Origin: Pyricularia pennisetigena
Lineage: Eukaryota > Ascomycota > Sordariomycetes > Magnaporthales > Pyriculariaceae
Length of the DNA stretch: 64,000 nt
Assembly: GCF_004337985.1 (NCBI RefSeq)
Contig: NC_043743.1
Location: 2,650,543 to 2,714,542, forward strand
Direction: 5' to 3'
Part shown: piece by piece, positions 1 through 11,295 of the stretch
Layout: every line of letters starts with the position of its first letter
Position numbering within the stretch: position 1 is the stretch's first letter
Notes under the pieces: model-generated
Told to the model about the DNA's origin: nothing
The model's input: the letters and a program-made list of their open reading frames with translations, nothing else
The model's database searches: none
Made by a program: the position numbers and the translations under genes

Positions 1-205
1 TGTTCTGTTGCTGTTTTGATGCTGCTGCTGCAGCGGATCACAAGCATTTCCCCTCTGTACTGCAAGCGCGCAGCTAAAACACAGCAAACTCGCCCGCCCA
101 GCGTGCCTGTTTATTTCATCTGTGACTGGGCGACACTTTTGCGATCGACAAGAAGCACACTCTCCACTTGTGAACCCGCAAACCGCCAACTGTCCAAAGC
201 TCGAA

Positions 206-1505
206 ATGCCAGACCTCAAAAACAGTGTTCCGTCAGTCCCTCACACGATGAGCGAAACCCGTCAACTGTCCTCGCAAGCAATGCCTCCTCCGCCCGTGGC
301 ACGGTCGCCCTCCCTCAATATTCTTCCCTCGAACCAAACGGCCCACACATCTGCTACGACGTCGTCCTCCGCTCTTGCTTCACCGCAGCTTCCACCAGCT
401 GCAGTCGCGTCCAACCTGAACTCGGACAACGCCGGAGCTGGGCCCGGTCCGGGACCGATACGGCATCCGCGTCCACTGACTGCTGCCGAGTTGCATCTAC
501 AGCTGGAGAAGGAACAGGAGGCTGTGGTTAGTTGCTCAAACCTTACGATAAATCATACCCGTGAAGCCTTGACACTTGGTAGATGCTGCTGCGTCCCACT
601 CTTGCAGCCAAAAGAGGACTAACGTCAAATGGCTTTACCAGGTCAATCGTCTTACCCGTGAGCTGTCAATTCTTCGGGCAGCACAGAATGCCTCAGTTGT
701 CTCCAATACGTCGTCGACCTCGGCCAGCGTTAGCGGCGCCGAAGGAACCCCTGCCACAGACTTGATCTCGGGTTCCGGTTTCTCGATCCCCTCGACGAGC
801 GGACGCCGGCACCACCGTACATCTTCCAGCCATAGTGCACGCAGCCAGGCCATCATGGGAACATCTTTTGGGGCTGGTTCGATGGTTGGAGGCGGGCCCT
901 TGCCAGCTCCTGCAGGTCGGCCTTCTGCCACTAGTTTGAGCAGACAGAACAGCACTGCTTCGCGACGCAGCCGGGCTAGTTCTCCAATACCTCCCGTCCA
1001 TCACTCGAACCCGATCGACATTGCGCCCGGTGGTGGATACTTCCAAAGGGGCCAGCCTCCTATGGCATCCAGCTATGAACTGTCCCCTGGCTTGATGCAG
1101 GCTACACACCGGTATGAGGAGGTAGCTTACTACCGAACAGAACTCGAATCTGCGAAGCGAGAGAATGAAATCCTTCGCCGTCGCATACAAGAGCTTGAGC
1201 GAGCCGTCAGGGATCGTAGGACCAGTGACGCCGGTCGAACGCGGTCGGAGAGCGTCTCGACAACGGCAAGTGTGGCAGCCAGCACCGGCGGCGGCGTGAC
1301 GACGACAGGAACGGGTGTCAGGGGCGGCAGCGGTGTGGCTGTGGCAGGCCGCAGAGAGGGTGTTGGACGGGAGCGGGTTGTGAGCGTGGCTGGCAGTGTC
1401 GCTGTTGGTGTACCAGAAGACGAGGTTCGTGTGGGTGAGAGCGCTGCCAGCGCTGGATTGGGAACAGCACAATCTGGGGCTGGTGTTGAGAGATCGACAA
1501 CCTGA
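206..1505 (+). CDS. Conserved fungal coiled-coil protein, function unknown
   Basis: Two exons, 206-526 and 642-1505, separated by a 115-nt intron (GTTAGT donor, GACTAAC branch region, CCAG acceptor) that joins the frames in phase 0. The product is about 394 aa. Exon 1 ends in LHLQLEKEQEAV and exon 2 opens with VNRLTREL, so the splice completes one continuous helix, which supports the model. The middle is Ser/Thr/Gly-rich and low in complexity. A second coiled coil with heptad-like Glu/Arg/Leu spacing lies at roughly residues 264-300. The C-terminal 90 residues are Gly/Val/Ser/Thr-rich and probably disordered. There is no signal peptide or membrane segment. The start at 206 is the first ATG in frame; a second at 248 is also possible. 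I do not recognise a named family and assign no function. The coils suggest a scaffold or self-associating protein, which is inference. Confidence 0.75.
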
Positions 1506-2666
1506 GACGCCATGATCTTATTGAGGTGAAAGCGAAGAGTGTTAGTGTAGCCGGGATTATGACGCCTCGCGCGGTATCCGAGATCATACGCTTGGTAAAA
1601 GCTATGAGTAAAGGCCAGCAAAATGCGATATATTTCTCCCTTCCAGCCAAGACCATTTGTTGCAAAGCAGTTTTCTTCTCGTCTCGTTGTTCTGCTTTCA
1701 TCTGCTCTATTCTTTTGTGATGCGATTCCTGATGATCCAACGAATTACCTACAGCAGACACTGAGACAAGAGAATATGACTGTTTGATTTTGCTACCTGA
1801 ACCTTTTTGTTAATATGATCGACTGTTCAATCAGCTGTGCCCAATGCTTGAAACAGAAGGGCTGTGGTGGATGAAGATGTAAGAGATTAATAACAAATAG
1901 TCCAATAACATGATAGATAAGTCACAACCTATGTCAACCATAAACGCAGATAGTTTTAGCGGCATGTCAAAACTAGAGTCTGTTCTCTCTGGAGGTTTCG
2001 GAATTCAGACAACCACGACTCTGACTGTGTTGTATTATTGCCGGGGTTCTTCCATGTGGCTCCCACCAGTCCAAGTCCCTGTTGCCTTTTGGTTAATGAG
2101 ATTTCCAAAAGTCTACGCAAGAATTTTTAAGTATTTATGCGAGTTTAGGTTATTTTAACTGTTCTCATCATTTGGCGCCGGGGCCACGTGGTCGTAGCAG
2201 TTCAAGTAGATATTGTTGCATACTTGTCTTGTCCCTAGGGAACGCCATTCAGAAAACGATCATACTTGGAAATTATATCAGGGTTATAGAGACAAGCTTC
2301 GTACAATCACTTGCGAAGCGAGCGGGCAAAGGTTATCAAATTTGAACTACTTAGGTGTGCTACTTGCCAAGGGTTATCTGGACGATTTAAGCTTATATAA
2401 AGCTAAAATAAAATAATAGAAAAGAAATAAGGGCAAGGGAAAAGGGAAAGTCCAGCAGATTGCAGCAGCACGATGGTAACAAGAACCTCTTACATAGGCC
2501 ATTTTGTACAAAATAGTACCCAAATCTCTAGTTTTACATATACGGTTCTTAGCGAGGATGCCAGGCAGTTGCGGAACTGCCAGGTGAGGCAACTCCGTCG
2601 GAAGGGAGCTGTGGGGGCGAGTGTTTCGTATGCACATAATCTGGCACATGGGTTACTCCAATATCT
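1506..2666. other. Intergenic, no gene seen
   Basis: Only short, unsupported open frames occur here on both strands. It holds the 3' flank of the coiled-coil gene and the 5' flank of tRNA-Phe. No repeat or motif stands out. Confidence 0.6.
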
Positions 2667-2755
2667 GCGGGTTTAGCTCAGTTGGGAGAGCGTCAGACTG
2701 AAGTTCACTTCAGCCCTACATCTGAAGGTCATGTGTTCGATCCACATAAACCGCA
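2667..2755 (+). tRNA. tRNA-Phe (GAA) with 16-nt intron
   Basis: The cloverleaf is complete: acceptor strand GCGGGTT at the 5' end and AAACCGC plus discriminator A at the 3' end (one G-A mismatch, as I read it), D arm GCTC/GAGC, anticodon stem TCAGA/TCTGA, and T arm ATGTG-TTCGATC-CACAT. The anticodon GAA is at 2700-2702, followed by G37 at 2703. A 16-nt intron occupies 2704-2719, at the canonical position after base 37. It contains CTTCAG, which can pair with the anticodon-loop CTGAAG to form the usual pre-tRNA extended helix. Internal A-box (about 2672-2684) and B-box (about 2732-2742) promoter elements for RNA polymerase III are present. The gene decodes phenylalanine codons in cytosolic translation. 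Confidence 0.95.
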
Positions 2756-2760
2756 TTTGC

Positions 2761-2783
2761 TTTTGATTTTTTTGATTTTTTTT
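2761..2783 (+). terminator. Pol III oligo-T terminator of tRNA-Phe
   Basis: The first T4 tract starts six bases after the tRNA discriminator base and is followed by T7 and T12-like runs. This is the normal RNA polymerase III stop arrangement. Confidence 0.7.
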
Positions 2784-4235
2784 TTTGCTTTCCTTTTTCC
2801 ACCTTGAACTTTCTATTTTAAAACCAACTACACGAAATATTACTGAATTCCAATAGTGAATGTTGCTAGCGGCTCGTTCGTTGAAATTTTTTTGCTCAGC
2901 CATGAATATAATACACAATTCTACTAGTATTATGCTTGAGCTTGTTTAAGGATTATATCGCATTTATCTTATGTTTCTGCATAATCGATTTATATCTGTG
3001 TATTTGTATTCACTGTCGACTCTCATAGTGTCGTTAAATTTCAACATTTTTCCTACGCGAAAATGCTTGCAAGATACCACAAAATTCGACTTCCCATTTG
3101 GTTTGGCCGTTGTGCTGTCTTTGCCCTCTTCGCGAAAACCCAAGCTACAATGCGCCGTACCAGTTGGACATTCGTAGGTGCCTGGTCAAATGTTCACCCT
3201 TTCTATCACCTTATCTAATACTTGGACAAATTAAAGTCTTTCAACCTTTATTTCAGGCCTTCCCTCACATGTTTACCGGTGTCTCAAACTCAGATGGGGT
3301 AGCAACTATAAAGCATTGGTGATTAACCAATCAGTCTCTTTCTTTACCACAATTCTTAATGGACATAGAAACATTCTGGCTCCTGTTATATCAAAAGATG
3401 TTTGGTAGTGTGATGGAGCTCCATGGAGCAATCAAGCCTAATTCATGCTCATTGTGACCCTAGACTTGTCTCCACCAGAGTTCATGAGTCTCTTCTCCGA
3501 GCTTCATCTGCAAATCCTTTCTCCGTCCTCAGGCTGGTGCTTTTTCGTTCCCCCCAGAAGCGCATGGTTTGTATCACTGACAACATGGGATTAGCGATCA
3601 GTGTGTTTGTGGAGGAGAGGCCATTGATGACTAGAACTAGTGATCGGGTCTTGGGGGTTGGGGATTCGGCATAATCTCTAAGGCCGAACTGGCCTGGCCA
3701 TCTTGGCATGATTTGGCGGTGGGTGCTTTTTTCCCCTTTTGCTTTTTGGGGAATTAAAACTGCTCCTCGCATCCTCAATGGCTCATTCTTCATCACTTTG
3801 CTCTGAAATCGGTGTAATTTTTATCCTCCTCTCTTTCTTTTTTTTTTTTTTTTTTTTTTTTTTCCCTTTAGCTTGGCTCATAATTGAGATCACTGCACAC
3901 CGTTTTCTTACTTCAAGATACAGAATGAGACATTCGCGGAAAGTCTGGCCGTCATTCATGGATCTCTTCCGGGTAATTACCCTCGCATGGGGAAAAAGCG
4001 TAGCGGATGGGGTTGGTTGCACTGCATGTAGATTAGGGGGGGAAAAAGCACACCAAATTGGATCGCCGATATTCTTGGGGGAGGGGAGGGGATCTTACAT
4101 GGCTTACATGGTGCACATTATTCGCCTAGGCATGGAAGCCGGCTATAAAGCTTGAATATCTCGCATGCACCATGGCCAGTCGATTGTGGTAGACAACCAG
4201 CGCTGGGGGGTAATCTGCAAACCCAAACTTGGTCA
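2784..4235. other. Intergenic; upstream of the carboxylesterase; contains T26 tract
   Basis: There is no convincing gene. A run of 26 T lies at 3838-3863. The open frames crossing it owe their poly-Phe or poly-Lys stretches to that tract. A short ATG frame at 2971 has a hydrophobic start but nothing else to support it. Confidence 0.5.
4144..4149 (+). promoter_or_regulatory. TATA box of the carboxylesterase gene
   Basis: TATAAA in the context GGCTATAAAGC lies 87 bases upstream of the chosen ATG at 4236. This is a sensible distance for a fungal core promoter. It is the only clean TATA box noticed near the start codon. Confidence 0.5.
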
Positions 4236-6828
4236 ATGGCTAAAATGGCTACTCGGGCTTTCTTTGCGGTTGCCTGCCTTGTAATTGTCACTGTATCTGG
4301 TGCACAAGAAGTTCAAGGCCGCGGCACGACGCTTCCCCTGACGGTCGACCTTGGTTACGCTCTCTACCAAGGCGTGGAGGATACTGCCAATGGACTGAGC
4401 GTCTGGAAAGGGTAATTATACAATACAGCTTATACGAAAGCAACGTCCCTCAAAAAGAAAAAAAAAAGAACGCCTGGAACAAATCAAAAAGATTCAGACT
4501 CATAGTCAGTTTCACACAGGATCCAATTCGCAGCCTCTCCCACAGGAAAGCTGAGATGGCAGGCGCCGCGCGTGCCCGAGACAAACAGGACTGCGGTCCG
4601 GTCTGCTGCCGACTTTGGACCCGTCTGCCCCCTGCAGTTCCCGGCCCCGTCGCCGCCGCCCTTTGCCCCAGGAAACGAGGACTGCCTGTACCTGAACGTG
4701 TACGCGCCGAGCAGGACGGCGGGTGCGGCCAATGGTACGACTGACGGTCCTGGTGCTGCCACCACTGCCTTGCCCGTCTACGTCTTCATCCACGGCGGTG
4801 GATACGGGGTCGGAGATGGCAGGATGCCGATGGAGGCCTTGGTGGCTGCCAATGGGAACAGTTTTGTTGCTGTGACGATACAGTACAGAGTGAGTATTCT
4901 GCTGCCTTCTTTTTCTTCTTTTCTTTTTCCTCTTTCTTCTCACAAATGAGTGACCTTTCTGATCATCAAATAAAACATCTCACCCACAACAGATCGGCGC
5001 GTTTGGCTTCGCAGCATCGCCAGAGATAAAGGCCAAGGGCGTCCTCAACGCAGGACTGCTGGACCAGGAGTTTGCGTTGAAGTGGGTGCAGCGCCATATA
5101 CGAAAGTTTGGCGGAGACCCGAGACGCGTCACCATCGGCGGGCAGTCTGCGGGCGGCGGGAGCGTTATGCTTCTGGCGGTTGCAAGAGACGGTGTGCTGG
5201 GCGAGCAGCTTTTCACCAATGTGAGTTTTCTTTTTTGGTTGTTTCCAAGGCGCTTGATTCTTATTTGGCTATATACAAGCTTTTTTGAAAGAAATACCTT
5301 TCCATCTCATGAAACACTGACAATGCCCCTAACTTGAACAAAGCTCATCCCGGCATCGCCATATCTCCCTACGCAGCCACGCTACGACGATAGAGTCATC
5401 GTTGAGCGCTACCGAGCTTTTGCGAGGTTGGCTGGGTGCCCGACGGATGGACTTGCGTCTTTTGACTGCCTGGTTGCGGCGGATACCTTGACTCTGCAGT
5501 ATGCTAACTCGAACCTGACCGTGGGCAGCCTGATTCCATACTCAAACTGGTAAGTCATCAGCGCGTGCTTACAACTATCACTTTGCTTTTCAGAAGTTTA
5601 TGAACATGAGAATTGTATACAATCAACGCCAGACTGACACTACGCTTCTTTGTCTCTCTTTAACAGGGCCAACATCCCCGTCACAGATGGAGAGTATCTC
5701 ACCGCGCCTGCAAGCCAGCTTCTGTCAAAGAAAAAGCTCAACGGTAGAAGGCTACTCACTGGGGTAAGAAGTCCTCCTTGTCTCTGCATGCCACAGTCAT
5801 TATATGTAACAGGTCCGATCAGCTAACTGCCTACCATTCAGATGGTCGCCAACGAGGGATCTCTTTTCCCACCGAGAGACATCAACACAGAAGATCGTCT
5901 CCGCGCATTTATCAAGCAAAACTTTGTGAACTTCTCCGAAGAGCAAGTGACGGCCGTTCTTGATGCATACCCCAGCGTTTCGGGCCCAGACGACCCAAAC
6001 AGCCCCCGATTCGAAACAGACGGCCTTGGTCCCGCCACGGCTGTCAACGTCAGCCAGGCCGGAACCGGACATCAGCAGCGCGCCTATGTTTGTTTCACCC
6101 TATTTCTTAACCCCTATTCGTTCCATGTTGAAGCTGTGATATCGAGGAATCACAGAGTAAAGCTAACTGCGGAAAAAAAAAAACAAAACACCACCGAAAC
6201 AGAACATATATGCCGAGGCCACGTTTGTCTGCCCCGCCTACTGGCTTGCCGATGCGTTTAGCTCCTGCTCCGGGCGTGAGAGCTACAGCTACCAGTTCTC
6301 AGTTCCCTACGCGACACATGGTCGGGATAATGCAGCTATCTACGGGCCGGACCACCCGAGCCACGGCCCTGATTTCAGGCTTGCTTTCCGCCGTAAGTCT
6401 TCCCGTCTCGCCTGTTTCTCGCGAGAGGAAATAATTAGTCTAGAGTAAAAAAAAAACTGCATAGATCGTGCGAAAGCTGACTGACATTATATAATCTTCA
6501 CAAAAAAGGAATCTTTGGAAGCTTCGTCCTCAAAGGAAACCCATCCATCTCCAACGGCGTGGCCAACGGAGCGTCTTCGTCGAGCCCAGACGCACCCAAC
6601 AACGCAACCATGTGGCCGAGGTGGAACGCCGGACATCGGCAGATGCTCAACCTAAATCAGACGGGTGGGACACCGTACTCGGCCGTGGTCGACGGCGCGA
6701 CCGTGATCGAGTTTACGGGCCCGAGCTTGCGGAACGACTTTGACCTCGTTGATGCCTACTCCTGGGAGGGCGGAAGGGGTGCGAGGTGCGACTTTTGGCA
6801 GACGCTCAACGCTGTTATTCCCCAGTAG
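4236..6828 (+). CDS. Secreted type-B carboxylesterase/lipase (alpha/beta hydrolase)
   Basis: Eight exons: 4236-4411, 4520-4889, 4993-5220, 5344-5549, 5667-5763, 5842-6087, 6203-6392, 6509-6828. The product is about 610 aa, normal for the family. All seven introns are GT-AG and keep the frame. A signal peptide opens the protein (hydrophobic run after MAKMATRAFF, ending near GAQ). Family landmarks follow in order: KGIQFAASPTGKLRW, EDCLYLNVYAPS (type-B signature 2), HGGGYGVG (oxyanion hole), and the nucleophile elbow GGQSAGGGS with Ser234. Glu364 in ANEGS and His480 in ATHGRD complete the likely catalytic triad. The enzyme should hydrolyse carboxylic esters outside the cell; the substrate cannot be read from sequence. 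ATG 4236 and ATG 4245 are both possible starts. The elbow has Gln where most family members have Glu (GESAG). Confidence 0.95.
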
Positions 6829-7384
6829 TGAATGCCGAAAGGGGGCGTAAACATGGCTTCGGTACTTTCTTGGAACTGAGGTTGTGAGGTCGTGAGGATG
6901 GAGAATAGCTGGAGGTGAACGCCATGATGACTTTTTAGGACTTTGCTTTAACTTTGAAGCGTTATAATACTTGTTTTTTTTTTGTTTACCAGTTATAGTT
7001 CTAGAGATACATATCATTAGACCCGTTTTATGAGAATAAGTCGCTTCGGCTTATCGAGAATTATATCAGCCAAGTATCTGTGTTTTGGAATTTTGTTTTC
7101 ACCTCGCTGCGATAGGAGTCACTGAAATATTTGCCTTGAAAAAAAAAGTACAAATATGCAGGTAAGCAATGACATAACCAAGATAAATACGGACATATGC
7201 AATGTTTTCCTGAAATACAAATAATCTCACTTTAACAGAGCGCACAGAGCTATCATATACCAGCATAGTAATGCGTGCGTGTGATTGAGTAGGGATAAAT
7301 GATTAAGCTAATCTAGCATATATCGCTTTTCATTTTTGACACAAAAGACTGTCAACCAGTCACCTAAAAAACACATCTAACGAC
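6829..7384. other. Intergenic between convergent genes
   Basis: This is the AT-rich 3' flank shared by the carboxylesterase (plus strand) and the hypothetical gene on the minus strand. No gene or repeat is seen. Confidence 0.6.
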
Positions 7385-8053
7385 CTAAGTCCTTCCCGCA
7401 CCTGGAAAGCCCGGGATATGATACAGATTTGGCGGGGACATGCCCGAATACCTCATGGCGGCGCGAACGTACAGGGCCGTGAGCTGCGTGTCGACGACCA
7501 CGACGGCGGACCGCGGGAAGATGCTGACCGAGTGCAGACGGAGCACGCCGGCCGTCCGGTTCAGGAACCTCGACATGCCGCGGACGTAGTCGTCCGCGCT
7601 GCCCGCGTACAGGTCTCGCATGCCGATGAATATCCCGGGGCTGTCCTCGTGGTCTGCGGCTAGGTTGTGCCAGTACACGTCGATGGTGTCGGCGTCATCT
7701 GCGGAGCGGCGTGTCGACTCGCAGCGGCTGTATCTTCGGCTCCTGCTTGTTGGTTCCCCGGAATGCCGGCTACAATCGGGCTTGGGATCATCCTCACTCC
7801 GTACTGGCTGCCACCGCCAGTTGGGGTTTCGTGGGCCCGGGTCCCGGATTATGGAGCAACCTGTCACTGGAGATGAGTACAAGTTGGAGCTTGGCTGTTC
7901 GCTTCCGGATGCATACCCCAGTGACCTTGATACCCTTTTAGCTGCGGGGCATTCCGTGCCAGGCGTTTCACTGCCCATGGAATTTTTTTCCTGCCGGGTG
8001 TTTGCATTTTCAGGACAGCTACTGCTTTGCGGTTTTCCTTGCGGTGCCAACAT
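7385..8053 (-). CDS. Hypothetical protein, 222 aa
   Basis: A single open frame starts at a true ATG (complement of 8051-8053). The N-terminal 120 residues are Ser/Pro/Arg-rich and look disordered. The C-terminal 100 residues look folded, with DVYWHNLAADHEDSPG, an alternation of hydrophobic strands (VSIFPRSAVVVVDTQL) and a Pro/Gly-rich tail. There is no signal peptide or membrane helix. I do not recognise a family. It stands alone, with a 556-base convergent gap to the esterase and about 1.4 kb to the next gene. The GC-rich wobble positions of the C-terminal half favour real coding. A missed intron in the N-terminal half is possible. Confidence 0.5.
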   Translation of the reverse strand: MLAPQGKPQSSSCPENANTRQEKNSMGSETPGTECPAAKRVSRSLGYASGSEQPSSNLYSSPVTGCSIIRDPGPRNPNWRWQPVRSEDDPKPDCSRHSGEPTSRSRRYSRCESTRRSADDADTIDVYWHNLAADHEDSPGIFIGMRDLYAGSADDYVRGMSRFLNRTAGVLRLHSVSIFPRSAVVVVDTQLTALYVRAAMRYSGMSPPNLYHIPGFPGAGRT

Positions 8054-9446
8054 GGCAAGAAGTGCAGCTTAGAGTGAGTGATTGGAAGAATCGATTAGGT
8101 CTCTCGAAAATTATCTCGAGATCTACCTTGTTGCTAAACCTGGAATGATTAGTTGGTCAAATTGGTAAGGTAGGTAGGTGTATATATAACTCCTGGCGCA
8201 AGTCTTCTGCAGTTCAGAAGTCCCTGGAGATAGAGACATTGTGCCCTTTAAGTACACGCTGGGAAAGAGGAATAGCATTGGCTTCTGTGACGGAGTCTCC
8301 GAATAGACGACTGCGTTGGGTCAGATTTGTTCGTGAATCAGAAACAAAAATGGCAACGAGTAGGCATTGTGCCTGTGCATAACAAATTCGCTGTTCGGGC
8401 GTTGACTGGAGCTTCTTGTATATAGATACTGCCCGTCTTGGTGAGAATAGTATTAGGCTGGACCAGGTCAATAGGCCATTGAGAATTTCACTAGGCATCT
8501 TGCGACTAGCACTAACCGAAGGAAGCACACATTCTTGGATCGGCGAACATTCAGCAAGATTACCAAGGACCTCCTCAGGCTACCATGATGTGTAACCACT
8601 CCAGGTTGAAGAATACACGCAGCCTGACTGCATTCTGGGTCAATGGCACTTGATCCGACAATGCGTAATGTCAAGTGAGCGAGGACTTTGCGCTAAATTC
8701 CTATAGAGTTCGAAAGTTCGGTTCAGATGGTGTCTCGGACATGGCAATTCATTATCTTTTGTCCCAAAAAATCGAGGTGAAAGCAAATTGAGGAAAAGGA
8801 AAAAAAAACCCCCCCACCAGAAATAAAAACTGGTTGTAATGATTGTTGCGTGGGAAAAAGGTCAACGAAAAGTATCAACCATGTAAAAAGAGCAGGTCGG
8901 AAGTGGAAACTTCTTTCTCCCTACCTCGCAAAAATGAAACCACTATTCCCTAGGCGCCCCCGTAATTACAAGCTCACAGGACCTGGCTTTAGCGCCGAAT
9001 CAGTCAGATTCAGGCAACGCACGGCAACATCAGCTACCCCATGTGGCCGTGATCTGAGTTCCGCCCTGGTGACGTAGAGCCACCAAAGCTATAGCTCCAA
9101 ATAGCTACAGGCGATAAGCCCGATAAACACCATCAGACCCCGGCTCAGGTGGGGTTTCGTGGGGCTCTCCCAGTGAGACGGCCTGCTTTGTCCGCGCGTG
9201 CCATGCTTGTGACCTTGTCTCGCTCCAGGCTTGGATGAAGCTCGCTGCCCGTCGTGGGCTTTGGGAATTTTACTTTTGAGGGTTTGCCTGAAACTTCCCA
9301 GAAGAGCCGACCCTTGGTACCTTTTTTTTTGTGTTTTTTTTTCTTCTTCTTCTCTTATATCCTCTCACCTCTTTTGCGACCGAGTTTCGCCCTAGATTTC
9401 CGAAGGCATCATCTAAGAAGTCATCTCTTACCCTCACACTTTCGCC
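8054..9446. other. Divergent intergenic region
   Basis: This is the 5' flank of the hypothetical gene (minus strand) and of the TB2/DP1 gene (plus strand). A pyrimidine-rich stretch at 9320-9380, just before the TB2/DP1 start, is typical of fungal core promoters. No gene is supported. Confidence 0.5.
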
Positions 9447-10761
9447 ATGTTTGACATATTCGCCAAGCTGTTGTCGTACGTCTTTTTTTTTTTGCTATTC
9501 AAACTAGCAGCCAAAAATAGCACATCGACCAACTTGCGCTTACTTGTGATCCGATGCCTCCACTGCTGGACTGAAGCTAACTCTAAGCCGTCACGGCTAC
9601 TACCAGCTCCATCGCGTCCTTCCTTTTCCCACTGTTCGCCTCTTATAAAGCTCTCAAGACTACCGATCCCGCACAGCTCACACCATGGCTGATGTACTGG
9701 GTTGTCCTCGCCTGCGCGCTTTTGGTTGAGTCGTGGACTGAGTGGTTTCTCTGCTGGTGAGGCCCATCCTCACGACCCAAGATTATCGCCACCCTGCTAA
9801 CCATAACCAAATATCTCAATCGACTAGGATCCCATTTTACGCATACATCCGCCTCCTCTTCCTCCTCTACCTTATCTTGCCGCAGACTCAAGGCGCCCGC
9901 GTCCTCTATCAAGACTACATCCACCCCTACCTGCAGGAGAATGAAGACCACATCGATGACTTCATCGCATCCGCACATGACCGGGCCAAGGCCATGGGGA
10001 TAATGTACCTGAGGCAGCTGATTGAGTACGTCAAAGTCAACATCCTGGGTATGGCCCCGTCCCGAGTCGAGGAACAACAGCAGCAGCCACAGACCCAGGG
10101 CTACGGCGGTCGGCAGCCCTCGGTCACCCAGAACCTGCTTGCGCGGTTCACTCTGCCCTCGGCACGTTGGTCTGGCGCCGGTGGCGACTCGGCCGGCAAC
10201 AGCGGCGGCGCCAACGACTTTTACGGTATGCTGGCTGGCGCCGTGGGCGCCGCCATGAACTCGGCCGGTGGTGCTAGGGACAACCAGCAGGGCCTCGGTG
10301 TTTCCCGATCCGTCATACCCAGCCACGTCAACGAGGCCGACAAAGCCACCTTCATCGCAACGCAGCGCGAGCGCCTCACGACCCTGCTGGCGGCATTAGA
10401 CCGCGAGGCCGCGGGCATGCAGTCCGGTGCGTCGTCGGCATCTACGCCTGTGCCGAACACGTCGTCGTCGCAGGGCTTCTTCCGCGTAAGGGACGTTGTC
10501 GAGGGCCTGGCCGACACTGCGGCGGGGCTTTCCAAATCGCGCAGCGAGACGGACTTTGAGAAGATCGATGCCATGAGCGGGACTGAGGAGGTTGGAGGCG
10601 ACGAGGATGGTTCGATCAGGCGTCGGGCGCAGGCAGCGGGTGGTTCCTGGATGCCGTGGGGTTGGGGAGGTTCACAGTCGCCGGCGGCTGGTGACGCTGC
10701 CAACCCTGATAGGTCCAACGTTGGTCACAGTTCTGGCGTGAGCACCAACCCCGGCCAGTAA
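9447..10761 (+). CDS. TB2/DP1/HVA22 family ER membrane-shaping protein (REEP-like)
   Basis: Three exons: 9447-9475, 9607-9756 and 9828-10761, about 370 aa. The introns are 131 and 71 nt, GT-AG, both in phase 2. The first 130 residues carry the family core: hydrophobic hairpins around SSIASFLFPLFASYKALK and LMYWVVLACALLVESWTEWF, then IPFYAYIRLLFLLYLILPQ, TQGARVLYQDYIHPYL and an amphipathic helix (ENEDHIDDFI). These proteins insert hairpins into the ER membrane and stabilise tubule curvature. The C-terminal 220 residues are Gly/Ser/Ala-rich, with short acidic and Arg-containing patches. This makes the protein about twice the length of yeast Yop1, closer to the long REEP1-4 layout. The short classic Yop1 is probably a separate gene elsewhere, which is inference. 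Exon 1 is only 29 nt. Confidence 0.93.
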
Positions 10762-11295
10762 ACGTCTCTTGTTTTGCTCTCGCTATTGAGTTTGACTTGC
10801 TTTTGAGTTCATTCTTTTGGTTCCGCATGTGATATCACGTCACTTGTGAAGTCCATTCTTCCTTCCTGTTGGCGGCTCGTCCCGACGACTGGCAGTATCT
10901 TTTAGTCTTGCAGGATAAACAGGATCACCATTAGACATGAGCCGCAACGGCCGAACGAAATCGAATTGCGTTATTGTTGTAGTGTCCCTGCAATAATATT
11001 CATTCATTGCCCATTGCTATTCACGTTTGCTAAAGTAAGCATAGCGATATTGCCGGAAGAATCAGAATCATCTAGCTGGTTCAAGTCGGGTATGCTATAG
11101 GTTGTTTTGTTTAGCAATCCTCTGTATATGGCCTTCTAAAGTTACACGGAGTTCTATCTCTTACAAAAAGGGTATGTAATGTACATGGCAGGATAAACAT
11201 CCACATTTTTTGCTCGAACATGTTCCACACGTTCACGTAGGGGTATCTCTGCATAAATGATGGGAATGGTGCTTGTCTTTTTGTGTTGTTTTTTT
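10762..11295. other. Convergent intergenic region
   Basis: This is the shared 3' flank of the TB2/DP1 gene (plus) and MGM101 (minus). It is AT-rich with short frames only. No feature is called. Confidence 0.6.

Noticed and set aside
2971..3177. 68-codon frame with hydrophobic N-terminus and a GTAGGT donor at its end
   Set aside because: No plausible second exon in frame and no family resemblance.
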